Notes: a model not told the origin generated them from the letters alone. A stretch of 39,329 nt of DNA from Rhizobium sp. Q54 (GCA_943328505.2 CALQAH020000019.1:1-39329); one strand, 5' to 3'; shown: positions 15,306 to 23,934, counted from the first letter of the stretch. Program-made: numbers and translations.

Positions 15306-15374
15306 AAACCATTAAGGTATTAAGATAATTAAGAAAAACTTAATAAAACTTAATACCTTAATGGTTTTTTTATT
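15306..15374 (+). terminator. Rho-independent terminator after murA
   Basis: A perfect 19-bp stem (15306-15324 with 15349-15367) encloses a 24-nt loop and ends in a long T run. It ends about 20 bp before the next start, so the permease gene must have its own initiation or depend on read-through. Confidence 0.85.
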
Positions 15375-15392
15375 TTAGTTTTTTTAATATTT

Positions 15393-16160
15393 ATGGAAAC
15401 TTACATTATTGTATTGCTTTGTATTGCTTCCTTCTTTGCAGGATTTGTGGATGCAATTGTTGGCGGTGGCGGATTAATTCAAACGCCAATAGCCATGATA
15501 CTAATGCCAAACTTAGCGGTTTCTAGTATTATTGGATCTTTAAAAATCCCAGCTTTTAGCGGAACCAGTTTTGCAGCCTTTCAATATTTGAAGAAAGTGC
15601 AGATGAATTGGAAATTACTTTCCATAATGGCAATTGTAGCCTTTTGTTCGGCTTATTTGGGTTCAAGTTTGTTGGTTATTGTTAGTAACGATTTTATGAA
15701 ACCATTACTCTTAGTTGTTCTTACACTATTGGCAATTTATACGTTTTCTAAAAAAAACTTTGGGCAACATCAAGAAAAAAGCCTTTCAAAAAACAAGATG
15801 TTATGTTATGCAATTTTGATGAGTATTTGCATTGGTTTTTATGATGGATTTATTGGGCCTGGAACGGGAAGTTTTTTAGTAGTTGGATTTGTAGCCATTT
15901 TGGGTTTCGATTTTCTTCATGCTTCAGCAAATGCAAAAATGGTCAATTTGGCAACCAACTTTGGCTCCATTTGTCTTTTTGTTTTAAAAGGAAAAATAAT
16001 CTGGGCATTTGCATTACCCATGGCGGTTTGCAATGCTTTTGGCGGCTGGCTTGGCGCTAAACTAGCCATTAAAAAAGGAAATGGATTTATTCGGATTTTC
16101 TTTTTGATAGTCGTTATTGGAACATTGCTTCGTTTTGGGTATGATGTGTTTTTTAAGTAA
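15393..16160 (+). CDS. TSUP-family permease (TauE/SafE)
   Basis: 255 residues forming about eight membrane helices in two repeated halves. The diagnostic start of each half is present: FFAGFVDAIVGGGGLIQTP near residue 15 and GFYDGFIGPGTGSFL near residue 150. TSUP proteins move sulfite, sulfonates or other organosulfur or small anions across the inner membrane; the substrate cannot be told from sequence. The gene lies alone between the murA terminator and the convergent DUF5686 gene, and its stop is directly against the end of that gene. Confidence 0.88.
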   Translation: METYIIVLLCIASFFAGFVDAIVGGGGLIQTPIAMILMPNLAVSSIIGSLKIPAFSGTSFAAFQYLKKVQMNWKLLSIMAIVAFCSAYLGSSLLVIVSNDFMKPLLLVVLTLLAIYTFSKKNFGQHQEKSLSKNKMLCYAILMSICIGFYDGFIGPGTGSFLVVGFVAILGFDFLHASANAKMVNLATNFGSICLFVLKGKIIWAFALPMAVCNAFGGWLGAKLAIKKGNGFIRIFFLIVVIGTLLRFGYDVFFK

Positions 16161-18635
16161 TTACTCCAACACATTCAAAAATTTCAAGCCAAAAATAACA
16201 CCATCACCTTGATACCCGTTTTGGTAAGAACGAATATAATCGATTCGCAATAATCGGTATTTTCCATAGCCTAAATTATCCAACCCAATGGTAAATTCTT
16301 GATACGGTTTTCTGTCCGGAATAGCCAAATTATGAAATCCTAAAACCAATTGTGTTTGAAGTTTGTTCAGCAACGGGATTTTATTCATCAAATACCCTTT
16401 ATCATTGTGTTCAATATGGGTTTCAAAATAGCTATCATTCGTACTTCCTGTATAATAAGGTAACAAGTTGAATACGTTGGTATAACTTTCCGATTGGCCA
16501 ATATGGGTTAGGTTTCCATTAAAATGTTTGTAATCCACAAAAGAAATGTTTTCTCCCTTGTAGAATTTTCCACCTTTGATATTCATTTGCATGTTTCCTT
16601 TATTTCCAAGTGTTACATCATAATTAACCCGTGCTGAAATTAAATCATACTCATAGTTTTTTTCTGTAGCAGCGAAAGCTTTTTCATATCCTAATGAAAT
16701 AGTCGGATAATCATTGTTTGGGATATTGAATTTTCCGTCTGGTCGAGACCAATATTGCTGTCCAAATACAATTCGAGTGTAAACAGAAGTTTTTACCAAA
16801 TTGTGTTTTGAAATTGCTGCTAAGGTTTCGTCCAATGGATTTTGCGGATTGTTAGAGGAATACAAGTCATCACTTTTTATAGTTGTGTAATCAGTAGTAT
16901 TGTACAATGGTTTTCTTTCGGAGTATTCCGCATTAAAATTCAGATACAACCCATTAACCACTTCACGACCAAAATTGACATTAGCAAAATTCTTTTCATA
17001 CAATTTCATAAAATTGTTTTTAAAGAACAAAGTACTGATTGTGTTTACCACATTGGATATCGGATTGTTAGCGTTAAATTGATTTGCACTACTTCCAACA
17101 GTGGCACTAAGGATGCTGTTATTGGTGTTGTTGAATTTGTGAACAAAATTTCCGGTAGCTCGTAGTTTCTCTTCCGAAAAACCATAGTTAAAACGGGATC
17201 CAATTCGGGTAAAAGTTCTTTTCTCTTCATTTCTTTTGGTATACGACAAGCCTGCATTAATATTCCATCCTTGAACGGTATTAAAGGCTGTAGAAAGTAA
17301 TGGGCCATCATAATTTAAAGACCATTTTTTAAAGGAATTATTATAACTGTAGCCCGAAAGGATGTCCATAAAACCAAATTTATTTCTTTTGGTATCAATA
17401 GAATCTAAATACTGTTTCGATTTCTTTTTGGTTTGGAGAATGTCTTTTTTAATATAATCGGTAGTTTCTTCATTGGTTAATGGAACAGGTCGAATGGCAT
17501 TCCAAAAGTCGTCGTCTTTTTTATTCGCATTCTCTTGAAATGACAATACTTCTCGTGTAAAAGTTCTTTTATCAAATTGTTTTTCAAATTCAAAATTTGA
17601 ATACACATAAGTAAATTTACCCGATATTTTTATACTTAACATTCCGGCAATAAAATCGATAGTTTGTGTTTTTTTCACCCAAATTTTATCATTGGAATTA
17701 TAACTAAAATTTTGTTTCAATAGCAGTTCATCAATAACTGGGGTTTGCATTTGATTGCCCTTAATTTTTAAATCGACTGCATAAATAGAATAAGTATTGT
17801 CTTCTATATAGATGTAACCTTCCATTACGGGTTCGGTTTCACGGCGTGGGATTACTTTTATTTTATTAATTTGTTGATTGTTTTCTGTAAAAAAGGAACC
17901 TTCGAATTTGTATTTATAATAATTAAAGGCATTATCAGCAATGGGAGAAACCACATTTACTTCAAAAGGAAGGTAATTTTCATAACAATCAAAATTGACA
18001 GAAGCAGCATTGTTAAAGCTAAAACCATTGTCCTTACCACTCACTTTGGAAGCAATGATTTCCTCTTTCATCTTATCTGGTTTTTGAAACTTAATTTTTG
18101 AAACGGTTTCAGACAAATAAAGAATGCCACTTCTAGTGGAGTCAAGTATTTCATCAAAAAAGTCGAATTTTTGTCCCATAATTTTTTTAGGAGCCTCTTT
18201 TATCCGGAAAATGCCTCGAGAATAAAAATCGGCTTTGTAGCGGGCTGTTTTTTCAGAATTGTCTTTTTTGTTTTTTATAGCGTTGCGAATGATATCATTG
18301 GCAGGATTGTCTTTGGCGTTTATAACAACCTCGTTTAAGGTAAAGTTTTCTTCTATCATGGAAACATCCAAATTTTGGGGATACTTTTCCGCAGTGATAC
18401 TTTGTTTCTGAGTCTTGTATCCTAAATATTGAAAAATGATTTTATGATTACCGGGTATTTTTATATTGAGTTCATATTTACCTTGATCGTTTGATGTTGT
18501 TCCGTTATACGTGTTTTCCTCAAAGATGTTTACAAAAGGTAGTGGGTTTCCTTTGTCATCGGTAACAGTTCCTTTTATTTGAGCAAAATTTTGAAAGGCG
18601 ATAAGTAATAATAGGAGTGAGGTAATTTTTTTCAT
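16161..18635 (-). CDS. DUF5686 outer-membrane protein with carboxypeptidase-regulatory-like domain
   Basis: 824 residues. A signal peptide (MKKITSLLLLLIAFQNFAQ) is followed by a CarboxypepD_reg-like beta-sandwich (IKGTVTDDKGNPLPFVNIFE...GTTSNDQGKYEL). The large DUF5686 region comes next (NPANDIIRNAIKNKKDNS, YKADFYSRGIF). The C-terminal half has alternating aromatic strands typical of an outer-membrane barrel and ends GVIFGLKFLNVLE. The family is widespread in Bacteroidota and predicted to sit in the outer membrane; its function is not established. It converges on the TSUP gene without a spacer. Confidence 0.85.
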   Translation of the reverse strand: MKKITSLLLLLIAFQNFAQIKGTVTDDKGNPLPFVNIFEENTYNGTTSNDQGKYELNIKIPGNHKIIFQYLGYKTQKQSITAEKYPQNLDVSMIEENFTLNEVVINAKDNPANDIIRNAIKNKKDNSEKTARYKADFYSRGIFRIKEAPKKIMGQKFDFFDEILDSTRSGILYLSETVSKIKFQKPDKMKEEIIASKVSGKDNGFSFNNAASVNFDCYENYLPFEVNVVSPIADNAFNYYKYKFEGSFFTENNQQINKIKVIPRRETEPVMEGYIYIEDNTYSIYAVDLKIKGNQMQTPVIDELLLKQNFSYNSNDKIWVKKTQTIDFIAGMLSIKISGKFTYVYSNFEFEKQFDKRTFTREVLSFQENANKKDDDFWNAIRPVPLTNEETTDYIKKDILQTKKKSKQYLDSIDTKRNKFGFMDILSGYSYNNSFKKWSLNYDGPLLSTAFNTVQGWNINAGLSYTKRNEEKRTFTRIGSRFNYGFSEEKLRATGNFVHKFNNTNNSILSATVGSSANQFNANNPISNVVNTISTLFFKNNFMKLYEKNFANVNFGREVVNGLYLNFNAEYSERKPLYNTTDYTTIKSDDLYSSNNPQNPLDETLAAISKHNLVKTSVYTRIVFGQQYWSRPDGKFNIPNNDYPTISLGYEKAFAATEKNYEYDLISARVNYDVTLGNKGNMQMNIKGGKFYKGENISFVDYKHFNGNLTHIGQSESYTNVFNLLPYYTGSTNDSYFETHIEHNDKGYLMNKIPLLNKLQTQLVLGFHNLAIPDRKPYQEFTIGLDNLGYGKYRLLRIDYIRSYQNGYQGDGVIFGLKFLNVLE

Positions 18636-18646
18636 ATTTTTTTTTG

Positions 18647-18706
18647 TTTCACAGAGATTTTTTGTTTCACAGAGATTCCCGGAGATTTATTGTTTCACAG
18701 AGATTT
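18647..18706. repeat. Short tandem array of TTTCACAGAGAT units
   Basis: Units of about 20 bp starting tgtttcacagagatt occur three times in 60 bp, upstream of the DUF5686 start codon. Reverse-oriented relatives lie across the MITE-like element at 18958-19020. Confidence 0.7.
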
Positions 18707-18724
18707 ATAAAGTTTTTATTTATT

Positions 18725-18909
18725 TAACCCGTTGGGTGTAATTAATGAAAATCTATTAGTATTGCATTTTTTGCTTGAAATTTATATCCAATTAGAACAA
18801 AAATGTCAGTCTGAGCTTGTCGAAGACATTAAAAAGGATACATTTCGACAAGCTCAATGTGACAATTTAGTATAAATTAGCCATAAAAAACAATTACACC
18901 CAACGGGTT
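18725..18909. mobile_element. MITE-like element, intact copy
   Basis: About 185 bp bounded by perfect 18-bp terminal inverted repeats (18726-18743, AACCCGTTGGGTGTAATT; 18892-18909). An inner 21-bp inverted repeat with three mismatches (18804-18824 with 18844-18864) contains the GAGCTTGTCGAA core. TATTTATT occurs on both sides (18717-18724 and 18910-18917), a possible 8-bp target duplication, though the AT-rich context weakens this. It has no coding capacity. A second copy at 39158 differs at three positions. Confidence 0.8.
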
Positions 18910-19028
18910 TATTTATTCTTTTTTTCAGATTCACAGAGGTTTGAATAATTTAAAATTTCTCCGTGCATCTCCTTTTTCTCTGTGCGTCTCTGTGTAACTT
19001 CTTTGTATCTCTGTGTAATTAATTGTAA

Positions 19029-19442
19029 CTACAAAAACGATTGCAAAGCTAACTCATAACTTTTCAAACCAAAACCAATTATGATTCCTTTAGCATTTGG
19101 AGAAATAAAAGATTGGTGCCGAAACGTTTCACGTGAGAACGTATTGGATATATGAACTTCGATTACTGGCGTAGTAATGGCTTTCACTGCATCACCAATG
19201 CCAATTGAAGTATGTGTATAAGCAGCAGCATTTAAGACAATACCATCATAAGTAAACCCCACTTCTTGTAGTTTATTAATTAATTCACCTTCAACATTGC
19301 TTTGAAAATAGGATAATTCAAGGGTAGTGAATAGCGATTGTAATTGCGTATAATAGTTTTCAAAAGTTTGACTACCGTATAATTCGGGTTCACGTTTTCC
19401 CAATAAGTTCAAATTAGGTCCGTTGATAATGATAATTTTCAT
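19029..19442 (-). CDS. aroQ: Type II 3-dehydroquinate dehydratase
   Basis: 137 residues, the normal length for this shikimate-pathway enzyme, which dehydrates 3-dehydroquinate to 3-dehydroshikimate in the cytoplasm as a dodecamer. The conserved start MKIIIINGPNLNLLGKREP, the lid (YGSQTF), NAAAYTHTSIGIGDAV and EVHISN (the catalytic histidine region) are present. The frame is open 31 codons further upstream, but the family always begins at KI.I(I/L)NGPNLN, so the start is placed at 19442. A TAnnTTTG-type promoter lies just upstream on the same strand. Confidence 0.93.
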   Translation of the reverse strand: MKIIIINGPNLNLLGKREPELYGSQTFENYYTQLQSLFTTLELSYFQSNVEGELINKLQEVGFTYDGIVLNAAAYTHTSIGIGDAVKAITTPVIEVHISNTFSRETFRHQSFISPNAKGIIIGFGLKSYELALQSFL

Positions 19443-19466
19443 GATTAAATATTTGAGTAAAAATAG

Positions 19467-19474
19467 CAAAATTA
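19467..19474 (-). promoter_or_regulatory. Putative -7 box for aroQ
   Basis: On the minus strand this reads TAATTTTG, an exact TAnnTTTG match 24 bp upstream of the chosen aroQ start. It supports that start rather than the longer frame, which would place the promoter inside coding sequence. Confidence 0.5.
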
Positions 19475-19707
19475 CCATTATAAAGGGACTATTTTTTAGA
19501 AAACAGCACCGCTTTTTTAGAAAAAAACACAGCAATTTTTATGCAACACAGTTTTTTTTTATTGTTTGCGCGAAGTATTTTTCTTTCAAATGGATTTTTT
19601 TTTAAGAAAAATAAAATGATTTAAAATAGCAAAAAGTAGTTAAGTCATTTTAAAATTATGTTTATCAGCGACTTACTTTACAAAAATGTTGATAACATTG
19701 TTAAGAA

Positions 19708-19727
19708 CTCCAAATTGATATTTGGAG
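19708..19727 (+). promoter_or_regulatory. Palindrome overlapping the -33 region of the barrel gene
   Basis: CTCCAAAT-TGAT-ATTTGGAG is a perfect 8-bp inverted repeat with a 4-bp centre. It overlaps the TTTG at 19721-19724, which is placed as a -33 element. Its position suggests an operator for a dimeric regulator; no regulator is identified. Confidence 0.45.
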
Positions 19728-19753
19728 GGAAAGAAATGTTTGATATAACTTTG
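19721..19753 (+). promoter_or_regulatory. Promoter of the outer-membrane barrel gene
   Basis: TTTG at 19721-19724 and TAACTTTG at 19746-19753 are separated by 21 bp, a good fit to the Bacteroidota -33/-7 pair. The start codon follows 29 bp after the -7 box. Confidence 0.65.
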
Positions 19754-19782
19754 CCCTAACTAATTTTAAAATTAAACAAAAA

Positions 19783-20373
19783 ATGAAAAAAATTATTTTA
19801 ACAGTTGCAGCAGTATTCGCTTTAACGTTTGCTAATGCACAAGACAAAAAAGAAGCATCTGAAGGTTTATCTAAAGGAGATGTATTATTAACTGGTGATT
19901 TCAATTTCTCTTCTGCTACTAAAGGTGATGCTAAAGCTGACGATTTGACTTTATCTCCAGGATTAGGTTACATGATGTCTGATAACTTAGCTATTATTGG
20001 ACAGCTATCAATTTCTTCTGGCAAAACTGATGATGGTGCTGGTTCTGAAGTTAAAAATTCTGGTTTTGGAATTGCTGCAGGGGTAAGATATTTTTTAACA
20101 CCTGCAAGTAAATTTTCAATGTCTATTGGTGCTGAACTAGGTTATGCATCAAACAAAGAAGATGATGGTATTGCAGAATCAACTGTAAAAACAACTTCAT
20201 TAAGTGTACCATTAGGTTTGCATTATTTTGTTTCAAACAATTTTGCTATCTCATCAACTTGGGGTGGTTTAGGTTATGCATCTGTAGATGATGGTTCAAC
20301 TGATAAAGCTTCAGATTTTGGATTAAGCGTTGGTATGTCTAGCATATCTTTCGGTTTGTTATACAAACTGTAA
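19783..20373 (+). CDS. Small outer-membrane beta-barrel (porin-like) protein
   Basis: 196 residues. The signal peptide MKKIILTVAAVFALTFANAQ is followed by a short acidic linker and about eight amphipathic strands (GLGYMMSDNLAIIGQLSIS, FGIAAGVRYFLTP, FSMSIGAELGYAS, LSVPLGLHYFVSNNFAIS), ending with the outer-membrane signature SFGLLYKL. This is the OmpX/OmpA-like eight-stranded barrel type. Codon use is noticeably smoother than in neighbours and the promoter is strong, which suggests high expression. No ligand can be inferred. A compact GC-rich terminator follows. Confidence 0.85.
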   Translation: MKKIILTVAAVFALTFANAQDKKEASEGLSKGDVLLTGDFNFSSATKGDAKADDLTLSPGLGYMMSDNLAIIGQLSISSGKTDDGAGSEVKNSGFGIAAGVRYFLTPASKFSMSIGAELGYASNKEDDGIAESTVKTTSLSVPLGLHYFVSNNFAISSTWGGLGYASVDDGSTDKASDFGLSVGMSSISFGLLYKL

Positions 20374-20395
20374 TTAGTTTACAACATACAGATTT

Positions 20396-20422
20396 AAACC
20401 GCGCCATTGGCGCGGTTTTTTT
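20396..20422 (+). terminator. Rho-independent terminator
   Basis: AAACCGCGCC (20396-20405) pairs with GGCGCGGTTT (20409-20418) and is followed by a T run. It is the most GC-rich hairpin in the window and ends the barrel gene. Confidence 0.93.
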
Positions 20423-20450
20423 ATACCCATACTTTTCGTTTCTTTGTCCT

Positions 20451-21350
20451 ATGAACTGGAACAGTTATATCAAAAATTTTCAATCCTATTTAAAAATTGA
20501 ACGGGGCTTATCAAAAAACACGCTTGATAATTATACCTTCGATTTGGAAAGGCTTTGTCTTTTTTTAGAGGAGAACCATATTGAAATTTCACCTATAAAA
20601 ATTAAAGAAGAAACCATTCAGCAATTTATTTATCACGTTTCAAAACAAGTCAATGCGCGGTCGCAAGCCAGAATAATTTCGGGATTAAAAAGTTTCTTTT
20701 CATATTTGATATTTGAAGACTATAGGACAGACAATCCAATGGAGTTGATTGAAGCGCCTCGTATTGGAAGAAAATTGCCTGACACACTTTCGATCACCGA
20801 TATTGATAATCTCATCTTAGCGATTGATTTATCAACGCCAGAAGGAGAACGCAACAGAGCCATTTTAGAAACGTTATACAGTTGCGGATTGCGTGTTTCA
20901 GAATTAGTCACTTTAAAAATATCCGATTTGTTTTTTGAAGAAGGATTTATTAAAATTACGGGTAAAGGAAACAAACAGCGTTTTGTTCCCATTGCGCCTT
21001 CAACAGAAAAATTTATCAATCTGTATCGAAATACTATAAGAAACCACATGGTTATTGCTAAAAGTTTTGAAGATACCTTGTTTCTTAATAGAAGAGGTAA
21101 ACAACTAACACGAGCCATGATTTTTACGATTATACGTGATTTGGCAACCAAAATAAATTTAGAAAAAACCATTAGTCCACATACACTTCGTCATTCGTTT
21201 GCAACACATTTGCTTGAAAATGGTGCCGATTTAAGATCCATTCAAATGATGTTAGGACACGAGTCTATTACAACCACAGAAATCTATGTGCATCTCGACA
21301 GGAAACATTTAACACAAATAGTGAATACATTCCATCCAAGAACAAAATAG
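20451..21350 (+). CDS. xerD: Tyrosine site-specific recombinase XerD
   Basis: 299 residues, the XerC/D length. The N-terminal SAM-like core-binding domain (ERGLSKNTLDNYTFDLERL) is followed by the catalytic domain. R148 (SCGLRVSEL), the lysine of GKGNKQRFVPI, H244 and R247 (SPHTLRHSFATHLLENGAD), the histidine of LGHESITTTE and nucleophile Y279 (EIYVHLD) are all present. The protein resolves chromosome dimers at dif together with its partner and FtsK. Proximity to aroQ and core genes fits the chromosomal XerD rather than a mobile-element integrase. No dif site is evident in the window. Confidence 0.9.
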   Translation: MNWNSYIKNFQSYLKIERGLSKNTLDNYTFDLERLCLFLEENHIEISPIKIKEETIQQFIYHVSKQVNARSQARIISGLKSFFSYLIFEDYRTDNPMELIEAPRIGRKLPDTLSITDIDNLILAIDLSTPEGERNRAILETLYSCGLRVSELVTLKISDLFFEEGFIKITGKGNKQRFVPIAPSTEKFINLYRNTIRNHMVIAKSFEDTLFLNRRGKQLTRAMIFTIIRDLATKINLEKTISPHTLRHSFATHLLENGADLRSIQMMLGHESITTTEIYVHLDRKHLTQIVNTFHPRTK

Positions 21351-21367
21351 GTTGTCAGTTTTTTTAC

Positions 21368-21375
21368 TATTTTTG
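21368..21375 (+). promoter_or_regulatory. Putative -7 box for the receiver-only regulator
   Basis: TATTTTTG matches TAnnTTTG and lies 39 bp before the ATG at 21415. No convincing -33 element at the standard distance. Confidence 0.45.
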
Positions 21376-21414
21376 TCTGGTCAGAAGAAATTTTTAATCC
21401 TAAATCTGTTTTGA

Positions 21415-21810
21415 ATGAAATTTAAAGATGTCTTTGTTGTTGATGATGATAAGATATTTCATTTTATTATCAAAAAACTGTTAGTCAATAATAATATAAA
21501 TGTTAATCCTTCTTATTTTGAAAATGGAAAAGAAGCCATTGAAGGATTAAAAAAGAAATTACATAGCGGAGAAACGCAACCTGATTTAATACTATTAGAT
21601 TTGAATATGCCCGTTTTAGATGGCTGGCAATTTCTAGAAGAATTTAAAATTTTGAAGAAGCTTTTAAATAAAGAAATTGTTATTTACATCATTAGTTCTT
21701 CCGATAATCAACATGATTTAGATAAAGCAAAAGAGTTTAAAGAGGAAGTAACCAATTACTATTTGAAGCCAATTTCTGCCGAGGAACTAAAAGGTATATT
21801 TTACAATTAA
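21415..21810 (+). CDS. Single-domain response regulator (CheY-like)
   Basis: 131 residues, receiver domain only. The acidic pocket DDD at 10-12, phospho-acceptor D62 in LILLDLNMPVLDGWQFL, the serine run in YIISSSDN and the lysine of YYLKPIS match the family. With no output domain it must act by protein contact, for example with a hybrid kinase or phosphorelay partner; none is nearby. It lies downstream of xerD with its own promoter-like box and is convergent with rny. Confidence 0.9.
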   Translation: MKFKDVFVVDDDKIFHFIIKKLLVNNNINVNPSYFENGKEAIEGLKKKLHSGETQPDLILLDLNMPVLDGWQFLEEFKILKKLLNKEIVIYIISSSDNQHDLDKAKEFKEEVTNYYLKPISAEELKGIFYN

Positions 21811-21841
21811 AAAGGCGTCCATTATAGTGGACGCCTTTTTT
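21811..21841. terminator. Bidirectional terminator between the regulator and rny
   Basis: AAAGGCGTCCA (21811-21821) pairs with TGGACGCCTTT (21828-21838) around TTATAG, with A and T runs on the two sides. It can terminate both convergent genes. Confidence 0.9.
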
Positions 21842-21863
21842 GTTTATTTGTTTTAATCCGTTT

Positions 21864-23426
21864 TTATTTGGCAATATTTACAGCTCTTGTTTCACGAATT
21901 ACGGTAATCTTTACTTGTCCTGGATAGGTCATTTCGGTTTGAATTTTTTGCGAAATCTCGAATGAAAGACTGGCTGCATTTTCGTCGCTTACTTTTTCAC
22001 TTTCTACAATAACTCTTAATTCTCTTCCTGCTTGAATAGCATAGGCGTTTTTAACACCACCAAATCCAAAGGCTATATTTTCTAAATCTTTCAATCTTTG
22101 TATATAAGAGTCTAATACTTGTCGTCTTGCTCCTGGTCTAGCACCCGATATAGCATCACAAACTTGAATAATAGGAGAAATCAAATATTTCATTTCAATT
22201 TCATCATGATGCGCTCCAATGGCATTGCATACTTCTTCTTTTTCACCATATTTTTCCGCCCATTGCATTCCTAATAAGGCGTGTGGTAAATCACTCTCTG
22301 CATCTGGCACTTTTCCAATATCATGAAGTAATCCAGCGCGTTTAGCCAATTTTACATTTAAACCTAATTCGGCAGCCATGATTCCACAAAGGTTGGAAAC
22401 TTCTCTAGAGTGTTGTAATAAATTCTGACCATAAGAGGAACGATACTTCATTCTACCAATGATTTTTATAAGTTCTGGATGTAATCCATGAATTCCTAAA
22501 TCAATTACGGTACGCTTACCAATTTCAATAATTTCATTATCAATTTGCTTGGTTGTTTTAGCTACCACTTCTTCAATTCTGGCTGGGTGAATTCGACCGT
22601 CAGTTACTAAATTATGTAAAGACAGTCGAGCAATTTCTCTTCGAACAGGATCAAAACAGGAAAGAATAATGGCTTCTGGTGTATCGTCTACAATAATTTC
22701 AACTCCAGTTGCAGCTTCCAAAGCACGTATGTTTCTACCTTCGCGACCAATAATTCTTCCTTTAACATCATCGGATTCAATGTTAAAAACGGATACGCAA
22801 TTTTCTACGGCTTCTTCGGTTCCAACACGTTGAATAGTGCTGATAATAATTTTTTTAGCTTCTTGTTGTGCAGTTAATTTTGCTTCTTCAATAGTGTCTT
22901 GAATGTGCGCCATTGCTTTGGTTTTCGCTTCGGCTTTTAAACTTTCAACCAATTGCTCTCTAGCATCTTCAGCGGAAAGTCCAGAAATGACTTCCAATTG
23001 ATTCACTTGACTTTTATGCATTTTCTCAACTTCCTGTTGTTTTTTGTCTAGTAATTCAATTTTTGAAGTGTATTCTAAAGTCTTCGCTTCAAAGTCGTCA
23101 TTTACTTTTTTGGCCTTAGCCAATTCACTTGAAACTTGAGATTCTTTGTCTCTTATTCTTTTTTCAACTTCAGCTAATCGCTTGTCTTTGTTTAGAATTT
23201 CAACCTCATGTTCTGATTTAAGTTCTAAAAATTTTTCTTTTGCTTGTAATAATTTGTCTTTTTTGATGTTTTCACCTTGAAGATTGGCGTCTTTTAAAAT
23301 TGAAGAAGCCTCTTTTTTAGCGTTGTTAATCATATTGGATACATTGCTTTTTTCGAGAAATTTTGAAATTCCAAAACCACCACCAATACCTATTATCCCT
23401 GCAAGTAATATAAATGTAATTTCCAT
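21864..23426 (-). CDS. rny: Ribonuclease Y
   Basis: 520 residues. An N-terminal membrane helix ([22 protein letters not shown]) is followed by a long coiled coil (about 30-200). A KH domain follows ([19 protein letters not shown]), then an HD domain ([13 protein letters not shown]...GAHHDEIEM) and the conserved C-terminus ([20 protein letters not shown]). The protein is a membrane-anchored endoribonuclease that starts mRNA decay. Length and domain order are typical. It is followed by the bidirectional terminator and preceded on the same strand by a 6S-like RNA and zapA. Confidence 0.95.
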   Translation of the reverse strand: MEITFILLAGIIGIGGGFGISKFLEKSNVSNMINNAKKEASSILKDANLQGENIKKDKLLQAKEKFLELKSEHEVEILNKDKRLAEVEKRIRDKESQVSSELAKAKKVNDDFEAKTLEYTSKIELLDKKQQEVEKMHKSQVNQLEVISGLSAEDAREQLVESLKAEAKTKAMAHIQDTIEEAKLTAQQEAKKIIISTIQRVGTEEAVENCVSVFNIESDDVKGRIIGREGRNIRALEAATGVEIIVDDTPEAIILSCFDPVRREIARLSLHNLVTDGRIHPARIEEVVAKTTKQIDNEIIEIGKRTVIDLGIHGLHPELIKIIGRMKYRSSYGQNLLQHSREVSNLCGIMAAELGLNVKLAKRAGLLHDIGKVPDAESDLPHALLGMQWAEKYGEKEEVCNAIGAHHDEIEMKYLISPIIQVCDAISGARPGARRQVLDSYIQRLKDLENIAFGFGGVKNAYAIQAGRELRVIVESEKVSDENAASLSFEISQKIQTEMTYPGQVKITVIRETRAVNIAK

Positions 23427-23446
23427 TTTTGTTTGTGTTTATATAT

Positions 23447-23615
23447 AAAAAAAGCCTATATCAGGTCGATGCATAAACTCGAAAGGACAAGTTTTGAGCT
23501 AACTCGTTGTTCAAGTTTCCTCGCCGAAGCATGGCATACTTTAGTAACGATGATTTGCTCATTCTAATTTGTTAGTGTTGAGTTTACCAAATAAAATCTA
23601 ATATAGGCAGTGTCG
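23447..23615 (-). ncRNA. ssrS: 6S-like regulatory RNA (6S-Flavo type, probable)
   Basis: The 206-bp spacer between zapA and rny contains no ORF but a long-range closing stem: GCCTATA (minus strand from 23608) pairs with TATAGGC ending at 23454, followed by a run of U. The interior has many complementary stretches, such as gagtttaccaaa near 23580 and the aactcgaaaggacaagttttgag loop region, compatible with a rod with a central bubble. A 6S RNA next to zapA is known from E. coli, and a flavobacterial 6S family (6S-Flavo) is described. Identity rests on position and closing stem; exact ends are estimates. Confidence 0.65.
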
Positions 23616-23632
23616 TATGCTGTGTAAGAACG

Positions 23633-23929
23633 TTATTTTTTTTCGAGATAATCGAACAATAAATCATTAATTTTTTTCAACCTTTCTATAGTTGCAGTTC
23701 CATCTATGGCATTACTAGCTTGTTTTTGTTCTACTTGAGAGGCAAATTGTAAAGCACACATGGCTAAAACATCTTGTTTGTCTCGAACAGCATAGTTTTC
23801 TTCGAATTGCTTAATCATTACATCAATTTTTTTAGAAGCGCTTCTTAGGCCTTCTTCTTGAGCAACATCAACCGTTAACGGGTAAACTCTGTCTGCAATT
23901 GATAATTTTATCTTAAGCTTCTCTTCCAT
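23633..23929 (-). CDS. zapA: Cell division protein ZapA
   Basis: 98 residues. The N-terminal ZapA core (KLKIKLSIADRVYPLTVDVAQEEGLRSASKKID) is followed by a helical dimerisation part (AMCALQFASQVEQ) and a short coiled coil. ZapA binds and bundles FtsZ filaments at mid-cell. The length is normal. It lies 5 bp downstream of a coiled-coil gene in the same operon, and upstream of the 6S-like RNA and rny. Confidence 0.9.
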   Translation of the reverse strand: MEEKLKIKLSIADRVYPLTVDVAQEEGLRSASKKIDVMIKQFEENYAVRDKQDVLAMCALQFASQVEQKQASNAIDGTATIERLKKINDLLFDYLEKK

Positions 23930-23934
23930 AGTTT

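Larger units (their letters stand above)
18636..19028. other. 393-bp intergenic stretch of nested repeats
   Basis: No gene. Three copies of a TTTCACAGAGAT motif (18647-18704) are followed by an intact MITE-like element, a fourth TTCACAGAGG at 18930, and several inverted copies (TCTCTGTGTAA type) between 18958 and 19020. The element therefore sits within an older palindromic repeat cluster, close to the 3' end of aroQ and upstream of the DUF5686 gene. Confidence 0.75.
19443..19782. other. Divergent intergenic region between aroQ and the barrel gene
   Basis: No gene is supported. It carries the aroQ promoter on the minus strand, long A and T runs (19541-19625), and then a palindrome and promoter for the outer-membrane barrel gene on the plus strand. 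Confidence 0.6.

Noticed and set aside
19443..19535. 31-codon N-terminal extension of aroQ
   Set aside because: The enzyme family starts at the KI-I-NGPNLN strand, and the extension overlaps the probable promoter.
20451..21350. Tyrosine recombinase as integrase of a mobile island
   Set aside because: Length, motifs and position next to aroQ fit chromosomal XerD, and it lies 8 kb outside the direct-repeat block.
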